From Fusobacterium sp. SYSU M8D902 (GTDB lineage: Bacteria; Fusobacteriota; Fusobacteriia; Fusobacteriales; Fusobacteriaceae), in NCBI RefSeq assembly GCF_040199715.1, contig NZ_JBEFNA010000002.1, forward strand, positions 53,946 to 92,156: a stretch of 38,211 bases of DNA, written 5' to 3'. Below are positions 1-7,630 of this stretch, piece by piece. The stretch's first letter is position 1. The number at the start of each line of letters is the position of its first letter. The position numbers were made by a program, and so were the translations under genes. The notes under the pieces were generated by a model. It was not told the origin of the DNA. It made no database searches and saw only the letters and a list, made by a program, of their open reading frames with translations.

Positions 1-258
1 ATCTTTGATCAAACATACAACAACAATATTGAAGCTATCTTGGATATAATAAAGGGAGCTTTTGCCAATGAGATGAGATTCTTCTCTCTATATGGTTCTG
101 ATAGTGATGTAGTTAGAGTCACAGGATATTTAGTTAAAAAATCTGAAATGGCAAAATTAGATAGAGGAGAGCAGGTACTTAGAGATACTACCATACTTGG
201 TAAGGGTGCTAGAGATAATGCTAAAGCTTTAGAAAGAAGATTGAGATATGGAAAGTAA
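1..258 (+). CDS. yjjI: YjjI-family glycyl radical enzyme, C-terminal part
   Basis: The reading frame is open from the first base, so only the last 85 residues of a protein of roughly 500 are present. They contain RVTGYL, the signature around the radical-bearing glycine of glycyl radical enzymes; the Gly codon is at 124-126. The tail after it (KLDRGEQVLRDTT...) is long for a formate-lyase-type enzyme and is what I recognise from the YjjI family. The next gene is a YjjW-type activase overlapping by 11 nt, which fits the usual pair. The activase would generate the oxygen-sensitive glycyl radical in the cytoplasm. The substrate of YjjI is, to my knowledge, not established. An internal TTG at 40 is not a real start. 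Confidence 0.85.
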   Translation: MFDQTYNNNIEAILDIIKGAFANEMRFFSLYGSDSDVVRVTGYLVKKSEMAKLDRGEQVLRDTTILGKGARDNAKALERRLRYGK

Positions 259-1102
259 TCTAGCAGCTCCATTAAATAAGATTATAAAATTTTCAAATGT
301 TGATGGTCCAGGCAATAGAATGTCAATATTTTTTCAAGGTTGCAATTTTAACTGTCTTTACTGTCATAATCCAGAAACAATAAGTATGTGTAACTCTTGT
401 GGTGCGTGTTTAAATGTCTGTCCTACTAAATCCCTCTCTTTTGATGAGAATGGACTTGTTATCTGGAATAAAGAAACTTGTGTTAACTGTGATCTATGTA
501 TTAAATTTTGTAAAAACTCCTCTTCTCCAAAAATAGAGCTAGTTGATGTACAATATCTTCTCAAGGAGATCAAAAGAGTAAAGCCATTTATTAAAGGTAT
601 CACAGTTAGTGGTGGGGAGTGTACTTTACAATATAAATTTCTTACTGAACTTTTTAAAGAGGTTAAATCTATTTTTCCTGATCTCACTTGCTTTGTTGAT
701 ACAAATGGAAGCCTAGATCTCTCTGAAAAAAAGTATGAGAAATTTGTAGAGATTACAGATGCATTTATGCTTGATATTAAAGCTTGGAAGAAAGAGGAGC
801 ATCTAAATTTAGTAGCTTTTGAAAATACTAATCCTCTTAAAAATATAGAGTTTTTAAAAGAAATTGGAAAGCTATATGAAGTACGAAGTGTCATTGTTCC
901 TAATCTATTAGATTGTAAAAATTTAGTTAAAAATGTTGCAACTATACTCTCAGGAACGGATATTAGATATAAGATAATTAAATATAGACCTATTGGAGTA
1001 AGAGAAAAAAATATCAATAATCTAGTAGTTCCATCTGACGAGTTTATTGAAACTCTTAAAAATTCAATAGTTGATTTTAAAATAAATAGTATCACTATCT
1101 AA
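248..1102 (+). CDS. yjjW: YjjW-family glycyl radical enzyme activase (radical SAM)
   Basis: This is a 284-residue radical-SAM protein. The SAM-cluster cysteines are C32, C36 and C39 in GCNFNCLYCHNPE. They are followed by an inserted two-cluster ferredoxin domain: C48/C51/C54/C58 (CNSCGACLNVCP) and C78/C81/C84/C88 (CVNCDLCIKFC). A GGE motif (VSGGECTLQ) follows, as in SAM binding by this superfamily. Such activases use reduced [4Fe-4S] and SAM to abstract hydrogen from the glycine of the partner enzyme. The ATG at 248 overlaps the end of the upstream yjjI by 11 nt, indicating coupled translation. A strong hairpin terminator follows directly. Product class is certain; the yjjW assignment rests on the ferredoxin insertion plus the YjjI partner. 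Confidence 0.9.
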   Translation: MESNLAAPLNKIIKFSNVDGPGNRMSIFFQGCNFNCLYCHNPETISMCNSCGACLNVCPTKSLSFDENGLVIWNKETCVNCDLCIKFCKNSSSPKIELVDVQYLLKEIKRVKPFIKGITVSGGECTLQYKFLTELFKEVKSIFPDLTCFVDTNGSLDLSEKKYEKFVEITDAFMLDIKAWKKEEHLNLVAFENTNPLKNIEFLKEIGKLYEVRSVIVPNLLDCKNLVKNVATILSGTDIRYKIIKYRPIGVREKNINNLVVPSDEFIETLKNSIVDFKINSITI

Positions 1103-1107
1103 AAAAG

Positions 1108-1150
1108 GCTATAGACTAATATTTCTTATTAGTTTATAGCTCTTTTTATT
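1108..1150. terminator. Rho-independent terminator between convergent genes
   Basis: Arms 1108-1120 (GCTATAGACTAAT) and 1128-1140 (ATTAGTTTATAGC) form a 13-bp stem with one mismatch around a 7-nt loop. TCTTTTTATTT follows on the plus strand, and an A-run at 1101-1106 gives a U-run on the minus strand. It therefore probably serves both yjjW and the convergent 1150-1419 gene. Confidence 0.85.
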
Positions 1151-1419
1151 TAAGCTTCTAATTCTTTTTCTATCTCTTCAATATTTTTAAAAATTCTCTC
1201 TTTATAATTTCTAAAAGCAACTAAAAGCTCCTCTTTACTTCTTCTAAATATACAAATATTTCCATTATAATATGAGTATTCATCAGTTAAAAACTTTTTA
1301 GGTATCTTATTTAGAGAACAACCCAAAGCTGTTATCATAGCATCCTCTGTTTCCATTCCTATTTCCACTTCCTGAAAAATAATTATATGTGAAAATTCTA
1401 TATAGTATAATCTATCCAT
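1150..1419 (-). CDS. Hypothetical 89-residue protein
   Basis: I do not recognise this protein. It starts with ATG preceded by AAAAAGGAGAAGTT, a good ribosome site, which supports it being a real gene. It is soluble and mixed alpha/beta in appearance. The last third is strongly charged and probably a helix (KERIFKNIEEIEKELEA). There is no signal peptide, membrane segment or cysteine cluster; two cysteines (in LGCSL and NICIF) are isolated. It is separated by about 108 bp of AT-rich DNA without obvious signals from the next minus-strand gene, so it may be transcribed alone. It ends inside the shared terminator region. Confidence 0.65.
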   Translation of the reverse strand: MDRLYYIEFSHIIIFQEVEIGMETEDAMITALGCSLNKIPKKFLTDEYSYYNGNICIFRRSKEELLVAFRNYKERIFKNIEEIEKELEA

Positions 1420-1527
1420 AACTTCTCCTTTTTTACATTTAGATAATTTTGACTTTTTATTAATAATTTAACATAACATCAATATAAGATTTACAACTAA
1501 ATTATTATTAAAAATATTACTATTTTT

Positions 1528-2676
1528 TTATGCTGAATAACTCTTTTCCATAACCTCATTATCTATACTATCTCCATATTTAGTAGAAATCTCAATATTT
1601 CCATTAATCATAAAACTTCCAATATTATTTTCTAAATAAATACGTTCTGGAAGAAAAATTCCATCTTGTTTTAAATTATTCTCTAAATATTTAATAATTT
1701 TAAATATACTTTCATCTCTATAAAAAAAGAGAAATTTATAGATATTTGACAAAAAGGCTAACTCACTATTTGAATTACTTGAGTTAGAATCTTTGCAAAC
1801 TATATTATTTAAAAAGAATTTCATATTATTTATCTCATATTCAACCATTTCCCCAATATACTTTTCTTGAGGAATAACATAGACATACTTATTTTCTGGA
1901 AGTTGTTCATTAAAAAAATGATACCCATTATATATAAGTTCTTTCTTCATATAATCTAATTTATTTGTAGTCAAAGCAATCCCTATATCTAAATTTTTAT
2001 ATTTATTAGAAGTCATTTTTAAATCTTCTATATTCTTTTTTATATTAACTCCATGCCAAATATTATACCCTCTCTGTTTTACAAATAGGTCTGCTTTTCC
2101 TAGATTTCCATAAATTCCATTATTATATGATATAGCTTTTAATACCTCTTTAAATTTATATGCCTTACCTTTCACAACAATAATATCATTTTCATTTATA
2201 CAATTTAAAGTCAAATTAATGTTACTATCCTTTATCCATTCTCCTTTTTCATCAGCCCATAATATCACATCAACTTCATCACTAATTTTATTTACCTGAC
2301 CAAAATTTTGAAAATAAGTATTAGTTTGATTATTATAGTCAATTGCATCTAATTTTGATAAAGCTCCTACTAAAAACTCTGTTATTTTCTCATCTTTTGA
2401 TATAATCAAATCATACACAAATCTTTCAAATACTTTTCCTACAAGCCCACTATCTTTATTTATATTAGAACTACAATATAAATATCCAAGCTCCTTAACT
2501 GTTAAATATTGTTTTGATTGATTATAATATTTTTTTAAATTCTCTTCATTTATCAGTGAAAGAAAAATTTCTAGAATTGAAATAAAAAGAACAGATTCTT
2601 TTTGTGTAAAATTTATAAAAATATTATTTACTATTTTATTTTCAACAAGAGTATCATTCAGTATAATTTTAGGCAC
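1528..2676 (-). CDS. Hypothetical 382-residue protein, possibly PD-(D/E)XK nuclease-like
   Basis: The start is GTG with GGTGAG about 8 nt upstream; there is no early in-frame ATG. The N-terminal part (about 1-130) is helical, with FERFVYDLI. The middle holds DEVDVILW, then GNLGKADLFVKQ followed by NIWHGVNIKKN. An acidic residue in a beta-hairpin (GKADLFV) followed about 15 residues later by x-I-K resembles the D...(E/Q/N)xK core of restriction-type nucleases. Asn stands where Glu is usual, so this is only a suggestion. There is no methyltransferase or other restriction subunit beside it. Codon use is extremely AT-rich (Asn/Ile/Lys/Leu-TTA), more so than guaA next door, so horizontal acquisition is possible. 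Confidence 0.6.
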   Translation of the reverse strand: MPKIILNDTLVENKIVNNIFINFTQKESVLFISILEIFLSLINEENLKKYYNQSKQYLTVKELGYLYCSSNINKDSGLVGKVFERFVYDLIISKDEKITEFLVGALSKLDAIDYNNQTNTYFQNFGQVNKISDEVDVILWADEKGEWIKDSNINLTLNCINENDIIVVKGKAYKFKEVLKAISYNNGIYGNLGKADLFVKQRGYNIWHGVNIKKNIEDLKMTSNKYKNLDIGIALTTNKLDYMKKELIYNGYHFFNEQLPENKYVYVIPQEKYIGEMVEYEINNMKFFLNNIVCKDSNSSNSNSELAFLSNIYKFLFFYRDESIFKIIKYLENNLKQDGIFLPERIYLENNIGSFMINGNIEISTKYGDSIDNEVMEKSYSA

Positions 2677-2760
2677 TTCTTTTTCTCACCAACCCTTAAT
2701 GATCTATATCATAATTATAATTCAAATGAATAAATTTTTCAAGAAAATAAAAATAAACAA

Positions 2761-2781
2761 CCCCTAGTAAATTACTAGGGG
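2761..2781 (-). terminator. Terminator of guaA
   Basis: CCCCTAG (2761-2767) and CTAGGGG (2775-2781) form a GC-rich 7-bp stem, extendable by AT pairs. On the minus strand it is followed by TTGTTTATTTTTATTTT, and it lies about 90 bp beyond the guaA stop. Confidence 0.8.
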
Positions 2782-2873
2782 TAAATTTTTAAAACATTGT
2801 CATTTTATTGTCAGAGCTATTTTTCAATATAAACCAATTCAATGAAATCAATGGTTAGTTTAAAAATCAGCTA

Positions 2874-4412
2874 TTATTCCCACTCGATAGTTGCAGGTGG
2901 CTTAGATGAGATATCATAGGCCAATCTATTAATACCTTTAACCTCATTTAAGATTCTATTAGAAACTCTCTCTAAGAAGTCAAATGGTAAGTGTGACCAA
3001 GTAGCAGTCATAAAGTCAATAGTATTAGCAGATCTTAAAACTGCTGTATACTCATAAGTTCTCTCGTCTCCCATTACTCCAACAGATTTTACTGGTAATA
3101 GTACAACAAAAGCTTGGCTTACTTTATTATATAGGTCAGCATTTCTTAGCTCTTCGATAAATATATCGTCAGCTTCTCTTAAGATATCAGCTTTTTGTTT
3201 ATCAACTTCACCTAATATTCTAATTCCAAGTCCTGGTCCTGGGAATGGATGTCTATCAACCATATGATCAGGAATTCCTAACTCTCTTCCAACTTTTCTT
3301 ACTTCATCTTTGAATAACTCTCTTAATGGCTCAAGAAGTTTGAATTTCATATCTTCAGGAAGTCCACCAACATTGTGGTGAGATTTTATTGTCATAGAAG
3401 GTCCTTTTACAGACATAGACTCAATAACATCTGGATAGATAGTTCCTTGTGCTAAGAACTCAACATCTGTTAATTTAGCAGCCTCTTCATCAAATACCTC
3501 AATAAACTCTTTTCCTATTATTTTTCTTTTTGTTTCAGGATCAGATACACCAGCTAACTTAGATAGGAATCTCTCTTCAGCATCTATACATTTGATGTTC
3601 ATATGGAAGTTTTCTCCATAGATCTCCATAACTTTTTTAGCTTCATCTTTTCTTAAAAGTCCTGTATCAACGAAGATACAAGTTAATTGATCTCCAATTG
3701 CTTTATGAATAAGAGTAGCAGCAACAGAAGAGTCAACTCCTCCTGAAAGTCCTAATAATACTTTCTTATCTCCTACAGTCTCTCTAATATTCTTTATTGT
3801 TTCCTCTATGTAGTTACCCATAGACCAATTTTTTTCACAACCAGCTACATTAAATACAAAGTTTTTAAGAATTTGTGTTCCATATTCTGAGTGAGTAACT
3901 TCAGCATGGAATTGAATACAATAAGTATTGATATCTTTATTGTAAGTAGCAGCAACACATGAATCTGTATGCCCTATTTGGATAAATCCTGGTGCCATTT
4001 TAGTTACATGGTCATTGTGACTCATCCATACTTTTGAATTATTTGGAACATCTTGGAATAGAGGGCTATCAATCTCATCTATTACTAATTCAGCTTTTCC
4101 AAACTCTTGCTTGTCAGCTCTTGCTACCTCTCCACCCATTAAGTGAGTAGTCAATTGCATTCCGTAACAAATACCTAATACTGGTATCCCTTGTGCATAT
4201 AGCTCCTTGTCTATAGTTGGTGCTCCTTCTAAATAAACAGAAGCAGGTCCCCCTGATAAAATTATTCCCTTTGGCTTTCTAGCAAGTATTTTGTCTAAAG
4301 GTTCAAAGTAAGGAACAACTTCAGCATAAACACCCATTTCTCTGACTCTTCTAGCAATCAATTGATTGTACTGAGAACCAAAGTCTAGTATAACAATACT
4401 ATTTTCTTTCAT
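2874..4412 (-). CDS. guaA: GMP synthase (glutamine-hydrolysing)
   Basis: The enzyme amidates XMP to GMP with ATP and glutamine, the last step of GMP synthesis in the cytoplasm. Residues 1-190 are a class I glutamine amidotransferase with nucleophile C82 (GICYGMQL) and H169/E171 (FHAEVTH). The ATP-pyrophosphatase follows with the PP-loop SGGVDSS at 223-229, and then the GMP-synthase dimerisation domain ending ...KPPATIEWE. Length of 512 is normal. I chose ATG 4412 over the in-frame ATG 4424, because the sequence ATGGAGGTAAGAATG shows that the upstream ATG overlaps the GGAGG ribosome site of the downstream one. The gene lies downstream of a HAD phosphatase on the same strand, with a small hairpin between them, so it is probably transcribed separately. 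Confidence 0.97.
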   Translation of the reverse strand: MKENSIVILDFGSQYNQLIARRVREMGVYAEVVPYFEPLDKILARKPKGIILSGGPASVYLEGAPTIDKELYAQGIPVLGICYGMQLTTHLMGGEVARADKQEFGKAELVIDEIDSPLFQDVPNNSKVWMSHNDHVTKMAPGFIQIGHTDSCVAATYNKDINTYCIQFHAEVTHSEYGTQILKNFVFNVAGCEKNWSMGNYIEETIKNIRETVGDKKVLLGLSGGVDSSVAATLIHKAIGDQLTCIFVDTGLLRKDEAKKVMEIYGENFHMNIKCIDAEERFLSKLAGVSDPETKRKIIGKEFIEVFDEEAAKLTDVEFLAQGTIYPDVIESMSVKGPSMTIKSHHNVGGLPEDMKFKLLEPLRELFKDEVRKVGRELGIPDHMVDRHPFPGPGLGIRILGEVDKQKADILREADDIFIEELRNADLYNKVSQAFVVLLPVKSVGVMGDERTYEYTAVLRSANTIDFMTATWSHLPFDFLERVSNRILNEVKGINRLAYDISSKPPATIEWE

Positions 4413-4433
4413 TCTTACCTCCATATCTAAAAT

Positions 4434-4458
4434 AAAGGGGTTAATTTTTCCCCTATTT
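4434..4458 (-). terminator. Weak hairpin between the HAD gene and guaA
   Basis: On the minus strand AGGGG and CCCCT pair around an AT-rich loop (AAAAATTAA) and are followed by TTTATTTTAG. It could end the HAD transcript or be part of the guaA leader. The short stem limits certainty. Confidence 0.45.
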
Positions 4459-4485
4459 GTGCTTAATTATTGCTTTTGATTATTT

Positions 4486-5313
4486 TTAAATTTTATCATA
4501 TTTTACAAATTGTGTCAAAAAATATTTTTTTAAAAATTTTGCTACCCCATCATTATCATTGGTATCTGTCACATAGTTCACCTGTTCTTTTAAACCTAGA
4601 TCAGAGTTACCCATAGCAACTCCATATTTTACCATTTTCAACATCTCCAAGTCATTTCTAGCATCTCCAAAAGCTACACACTCATCTAACGATATCCCAT
4701 AACTTTTTAATACTCTTTCTAAAATCAATCCTTTATTTACATTTTTATTCAACACTTCAAATAGAAAGTTTTGAGATTTAGCTGTATAAACCTCACCCTT
4801 AAAACTATTTTCTATATGTTTGCAAAACTCATTAAACTCTTGAGAGTTTGCCATATCTTGAATAGTTATCTTAGTCATATTATAGTCTTCAAAGCTTTTA
4901 AAATCCTTAGCTACAGGAGTTAATCCCGTCATCTTAGAATAGTGTCTTGTTTCATCTCTATCCAATTCCTCTACAAACCAACAGTTATCCTGATATAGAT
5001 TTATATGAAAATCCCTATCTTGAGCCAACTCTATGATTCTTCTAGCATATCTCTCCTCTAGGGGTAGCTCCAATACAACCTCATCATTTCTATAGTTTAC
5101 AACCTTTGCTCCATTGTATGCTATTACAAAGCTATCCATATCTAGCATCTCAGCATATGGTTTGGCAGAGATATAGGTTCTTCCAGTCACAATGATGATC
5201 TTTACTCCCTTGCTTTCTAAAAGTTTTAAAATTTTTCTATTCTCTTGTGAAATCTTTTTATTAGAATCCAATAATGTTCCATCTAAATCCAATGCTACTG
5301 CTTTTATTTCCAT
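4486..5313 (-). CDS. Cof-type HAD-IIB family phosphatase
   Basis: A 275-residue HAD hydrolase with all four motifs: I, D9 and D11 in DLDGTLL; II, T43 in IIVTGR; III, the Lys in NKGLILERVL; IV, FGDARNDLEML. The alpha/beta cap between motifs II and III is of the C2B type seen in Cof/YidA phosphatases, which act on sugar phosphates, FMN or PLP precursors. The exact substrate cannot be read from sequence. The ribosome site is AGAGGTGAAAGA before the ATG. The promoter carries a 10-bp inverted repeat centred on the -10 box (see separate entries), suggesting repression by a dimeric regulator; the divergent HTH gene is an obvious candidate. Confidence 0.9.
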   Translation of the reverse strand: MEIKAVALDLDGTLLDSNKKISQENRKILKLLESKGVKIIIVTGRTYISAKPYAEMLDMDSFVIAYNGAKVVNYRNDEVVLELPLEERYARRIIELAQDRDFHINLYQDNCWFVEELDRDETRHYSKMTGLTPVAKDFKSFEDYNMTKITIQDMANSQEFNEFCKHIENSFKGEVYTAKSQNFLFEVLNKNVNKGLILERVLKSYGISLDECVAFGDARNDLEMLKMVKYGVAMGNSDLGLKEQVNYVTDTNDNDGVAKFLKKYFLTQFVKYDKI

Positions 5314-5338
5314 TCTTTCACCTCTTACTGTATAGAAT

Positions 5339-5362
5339 CTACATATTAATTATAATATGTAG
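5339..5362. promoter_or_regulatory. Inverted repeat over the -10 box (candidate operator)
   Basis: Perfect 10-bp arms CTACATATTA (5339-5348) and TAATATGTAG (5353-5362) flank 4 nt. The -10 hexamer of the minus-strand promoter lies across the centre, the classic position for a repressor. The binding protein is unknown. Confidence 0.5.
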
Positions 5363-5377
5363 AGTATAAAATATCAA
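5349..5377 (-). promoter_or_regulatory. Promoter of the HAD phosphatase gene
   Basis: Reading the minus strand: TTGATA (5372-5377), 17-nt spacer, TATAAT (5349-5354), about 36 bp before the ATG. Confidence 0.65.
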
Positions 5378-5519
5378 CAAGAGTTTTCCTTACACTATCT
5401 TTTTTATTAATAAAATCTAAATTTTTATAATTTTTTATAAAAATGATCAAAAAAAGTATAATTTTTGATGATATATCTATCTTTTTTTCATAAACCCTCT
5501 ATACAGAAAACAAAAAATA

Positions 5520-5545
5520 TTATATAATAACACTGTATTATATAA
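5520..5545. promoter_or_regulatory. Inverted repeat upstream of the HTH regulator (candidate auto-operator)
   Basis: Perfect 10-bp arms TTATATAATA (5520-5529) and TATTATATAA (5536-5545) are separated by ACACTG. A TATAAT at 5523-5528 with a TATACA-like -35 at 5500-5505 could be the promoter. A second inverted repeat, ATCAAAAA (5446-5453) / TTTTTGAT (5462-5469), lies further upstream. AT-rich arms are easier to find by chance, so confidence is moderate. Confidence 0.4.
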
Positions 5546-5563
5546 CTATTAAGGGGGAGTATT

Positions 5564-6799
5564 ATGTTCTTATCGCCAGAGGAAAAATTATTGGTATTAA
5601 GAAAAAAATATAAGATTACACAGGGGGAATTAGTAGGTGAGGATATCACCAGAGTTTTTTTAGGTATGATCGAAATTGGAAAGAGATCTCTTACTGAAAA
5701 AACTGCAAAAATACTATGTAAAAATCTACAAAAAATTCTTCTTTCAAGAGGGATTAGAGAGGAGATATCTATCTCTAATCTAATGAAAACAAAAGAGGAA
5801 CAAGCTATTGAATTTCTTAACAATATGCTACTTAGTGAGATAGATATCAGCAATGAAAATCTTTGGATCATTGAGGAAGCTCTTTACGAGTTACAACACA
5901 AGGAGAGAGAGGAGTTTTGTGAAAAACTTTATCTAAGATTCAAAAATAGAAAGAGATATCTTTTAGCTAGAGATTATCTTTTAAAATCATTTCACGGTGT
6001 TAGAAAAATTAGAGATTTAAAGAATAAATTATTGGATATGTTCTTTATAAGTGAGCAACTACAAGATCCACAAGGAGCTATCTACATCTATAAAAAATTC
6101 TGCAACAATTTAGAGAAGAATAAGCATCCTCAAAAGTATGATGAATTAGATTATGCTTATATCAAGGCTTTAATAGCTGCTCAATGTTATGATGTTGCTC
6201 TAGAAACAACTAAGGCTCTTTTGAAAAAAAGTAAAGATGATGAAAGTATCTATGTTTTCAGAAACTTAATTGCTGAGATTTTAAATAAACAGGGAAATAC
6301 TGAGGAATCAATAAAAGAGTATGCTTCTCTTGTAAAAGGAAGAGGAGAGAAGGAAAAGTGTCTAGGATATAGCGAGATTATAAAGATAGCTATTGAAATA
6401 GATGATAAAGAAAATATAAAGAAATATTATGAAAAATGTAAACACAATCTAAGTGAGCAATCTGAATGTTCAATCGAGATGCTAGAGATATTAAAAACTC
6501 TTGCTAATGGGGCTACGGTACTAAATAAATTAAAAGATGCCAAGGCTTATTATTTAGAGGCTCTAGTAGTATCTAACTCTTTGGAGAATGTAGAAAATCA
6601 AAAGATATCTATCATCTCTGAACTTTTAGATATAGTTGATAAGAGTGATTTCTACTCTGTACAAAGTATTGAAAAAGAGTATTTAGAGATTGTAAAAAAT
6701 AATAAAAACTATATTCCAGGAATAAAATTTCTAAAATATTATGAGAAATTTTTACCTCAAGAATTAAAAAATAAATTTGAACTATTTTTAAATCAATAA
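5564..6799 (+). CDS. HTH transcriptional regulator with TPR-like C-terminal region
   Basis: A 411-residue protein. Residues about 5-60 (KLLVLRKKYKITQGELVG...IEIGKRSLTEKTAKIL) read as an XRE-type helix-turn-helix. The rest is all helical with degenerate tetratricopeptide-like repeats (for example GAIYIYKKFC, NTEESIKEYASLV, DAKAYYLEALVV). This architecture is used by peptide- or stress-sensing regulators of the Rgg/PlcR/Rap type in Firmicutes, but I see no short signal-peptide gene beside it. The ribosome site is AAGGGGGAG, 6 nt before the ATG. It is transcribed divergently from the HAD phosphatase and ends in its own terminator. Its ligand and targets are unknown. Confidence 0.75.
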   Translation: MFLSPEEKLLVLRKKYKITQGELVGEDITRVFLGMIEIGKRSLTEKTAKILCKNLQKILLSRGIREEISISNLMKTKEEQAIEFLNNMLLSEIDISNENLWIIEEALYELQHKEREEFCEKLYLRFKNRKRYLLARDYLLKSFHGVRKIRDLKNKLLDMFFISEQLQDPQGAIYIYKKFCNNLEKNKHPQKYDELDYAYIKALIAAQCYDVALETTKALLKKSKDDESIYVFRNLIAEILNKQGNTEESIKEYASLVKGRGEKEKCLGYSEIIKIAIEIDDKENIKKYYEKCKHNLSEQSECSIEMLEILKTLANGATVLNKLKDAKAYYLEALVVSNSLENVENQKISIISELLDIVDKSDFYSVQSIEKEYLEIVKNNKNYIPGIKFLKYYEKFLPQELKNKFELFLNQ

Positions 6800-6811
6800 T
6801 TAATTATATTC

Positions 6812-6849
6812 AAGGAAAAAAACTACTGATTACAGTAATTTTTTTCCTT
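6812..6849 (+). terminator. Terminator of the HTH regulator gene
   Basis: Arms 6812-6828 and 6833-6849 pair over 17 bp with one mismatch around ATTA. The right arm is itself a T-run and continues into TTTTCTTT. Confidence 0.85.
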
Positions 6850-6875
6850 TTTCTTTACCTAAATTTTTTATTTGC

Positions 6876-6904
6876 TTGACAAAGATAATTAAGAGGAGTA
6901 TACT
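6876..6904 (+). promoter_or_regulatory. Promoter of the DUF134/NifX/ATPase operon
   Basis: TTGACA (6876-6881), 17-nt spacer, TATACT (6899-6904): a near-consensus sigma-70 promoter. Confidence 0.85.
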
Positions 6905-6909
6905 TTATT

Positions 6910-6923
6910 TGTGCATATGCACA
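6910..6923. promoter_or_regulatory. Perfect palindrome at the transcription start (candidate operator)
   Basis: TGTGCATATGCACA is a perfect 14-bp palindrome starting 5 bp after the -10 box, covering the expected start site. The first gene of the operon is a DUF134 helix-turn-helix protein, so autoregulation is the simplest reading. Confidence 0.65.
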
Positions 6924-6943
6924 TAATATATTAGGAGGATTTT

Positions 6944-7243
6944 ATGCCAAGATGTAAAAAACAAAGATGTTGCCGTATCTTAGAAAATGAAAGAGTCTTT
7001 AAACCTGTAGGAGTTCCTCTCTTTGAGATGGAGATGGTTGAGATTGAGATAGATGAATTAGAAGCTGTTAGATTATGTGATTTTGAGAATAAGAGTCAGA
7101 TTGAAACAGCTGAGATTATGAAAATCTCAAGAGGTACTGTACAAAGACTTTTAAGTTCTGGAAGAAAAAAGATATTAGATGGTCTATTACATCACAAAGC
7201 AATAAAATTAAAAAACACAGGAGATGGTTATAATGACAAATGA
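6944..7243 (+). CDS. DUF134 family DNA-binding protein
   Basis: A 99-residue protein beginning MPRCKKQRCCRI, the Cys-rich N-terminus typical of DUF134, followed by VEIEIDELEAVRLCDFE and a sigma-70 region-4-like helix-turn-helix (QIETAEIMKISRGTVQRLL). The cysteines may ligate a metal or Fe-S cluster, making it a plausible metal or redox sensor; that is inference. DUF134 proteins are commonly found next to NifX-like and ferredoxin-ATPase genes in anaerobes, as here. The ribosome site is TTAGGAGG before the ATG. It is the first gene of the operon behind a strong promoter with a palindromic operator. Confidence 0.9.
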   Translation: MPRCKKQRCCRILENERVFKPVGVPLFEMEMVEIEIDELEAVRLCDFENKSQIETAEIMKISRGTVQRLLSSGRKKILDGLLHHKAIKLKNTGDGYNDK

Positions 7244-7613
7244 AATTTTAAGAGTGGGGTTCCCAACAAATGACGAAGTAAATGTAGAGGAGCATTTTGG
7301 TCATTGTGCTAAGTTTGTTGTATTCTCAATTGAAGATGGAAAAATAGTTAATAGAGAGGTTCTAGAAGCACCTGAACATGCACCTGGAGTATTCCCTAGA
7401 TTCATAGCTGATAACAATATCAATGTAGTTATCACAGGTGGAATGGGACAAAGAGCTATTGATCTTATAAAAGAAAATGGTGGACAAGTAATATTAGGAG
7501 CTAGTGGAAATATTGCTAGTGTTTTAAAAGTATTCTTAGATGGAGCTCTATACTCTAAAGGATCTGCTTGTGCTCATCATCACCATGATGAAGGACACAA
7601 ATGTGAACACTAA
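7233..7613 (+). CDS. NifX/NifB-like metallocluster-binding protein with His-rich tail
   Basis: A 126-residue protein of the dinitrogenase iron-molybdenum cofactor (NifX/NafY/NifB C-terminal) fold: RVGFPTNDE...VEEHFGHCAKFVVF near the N-terminus and VVITGGMGQRAIDLI in the second half. The tail AHHHHDEGHKCEH is a likely metal site. There are no nitrogenase genes here, so it probably handles another Fe-S or metal cluster. I chose ATG 7233 because the GGAG ribosome site abuts the in-frame ATG at 7224, too close for that codon, but is correctly spaced for 7233. It overlaps DUF134 by 11 nt. Confidence 0.88.
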   Translation: MTNEILRVGFPTNDEVNVEEHFGHCAKFVVFSIEDGKIVNREVLEAPEHAPGVFPRFIADNNINVVITGGMGQRAIDLIKENGGQVILGASGNIASVLKVFLDGALYSKGSACAHHHHDEGHKCEH

Positions 7614-7630
7614 TATTTAGGAGATGAACT

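Noticed and set aside
364-1095. Long minus-strand open frame opposite yjjW
   Set aside because: It mirrors a well-supported radical-SAM gene, has no family resemblance and arises from low-GC codon use. Similar shadows opposite sppA (13047-13247, 13472-13699, 14088-14357), phnE, uvrA-neighbour genes and others were left out for the same reason.
4413-4424. Upstream in-frame ATG of guaA as start
   Set aside because: It overlaps the GGAGG ribosome site of the ATG at 4412. The same reasoning removed the upstream starts for the genes starting at 7233 and 27316.
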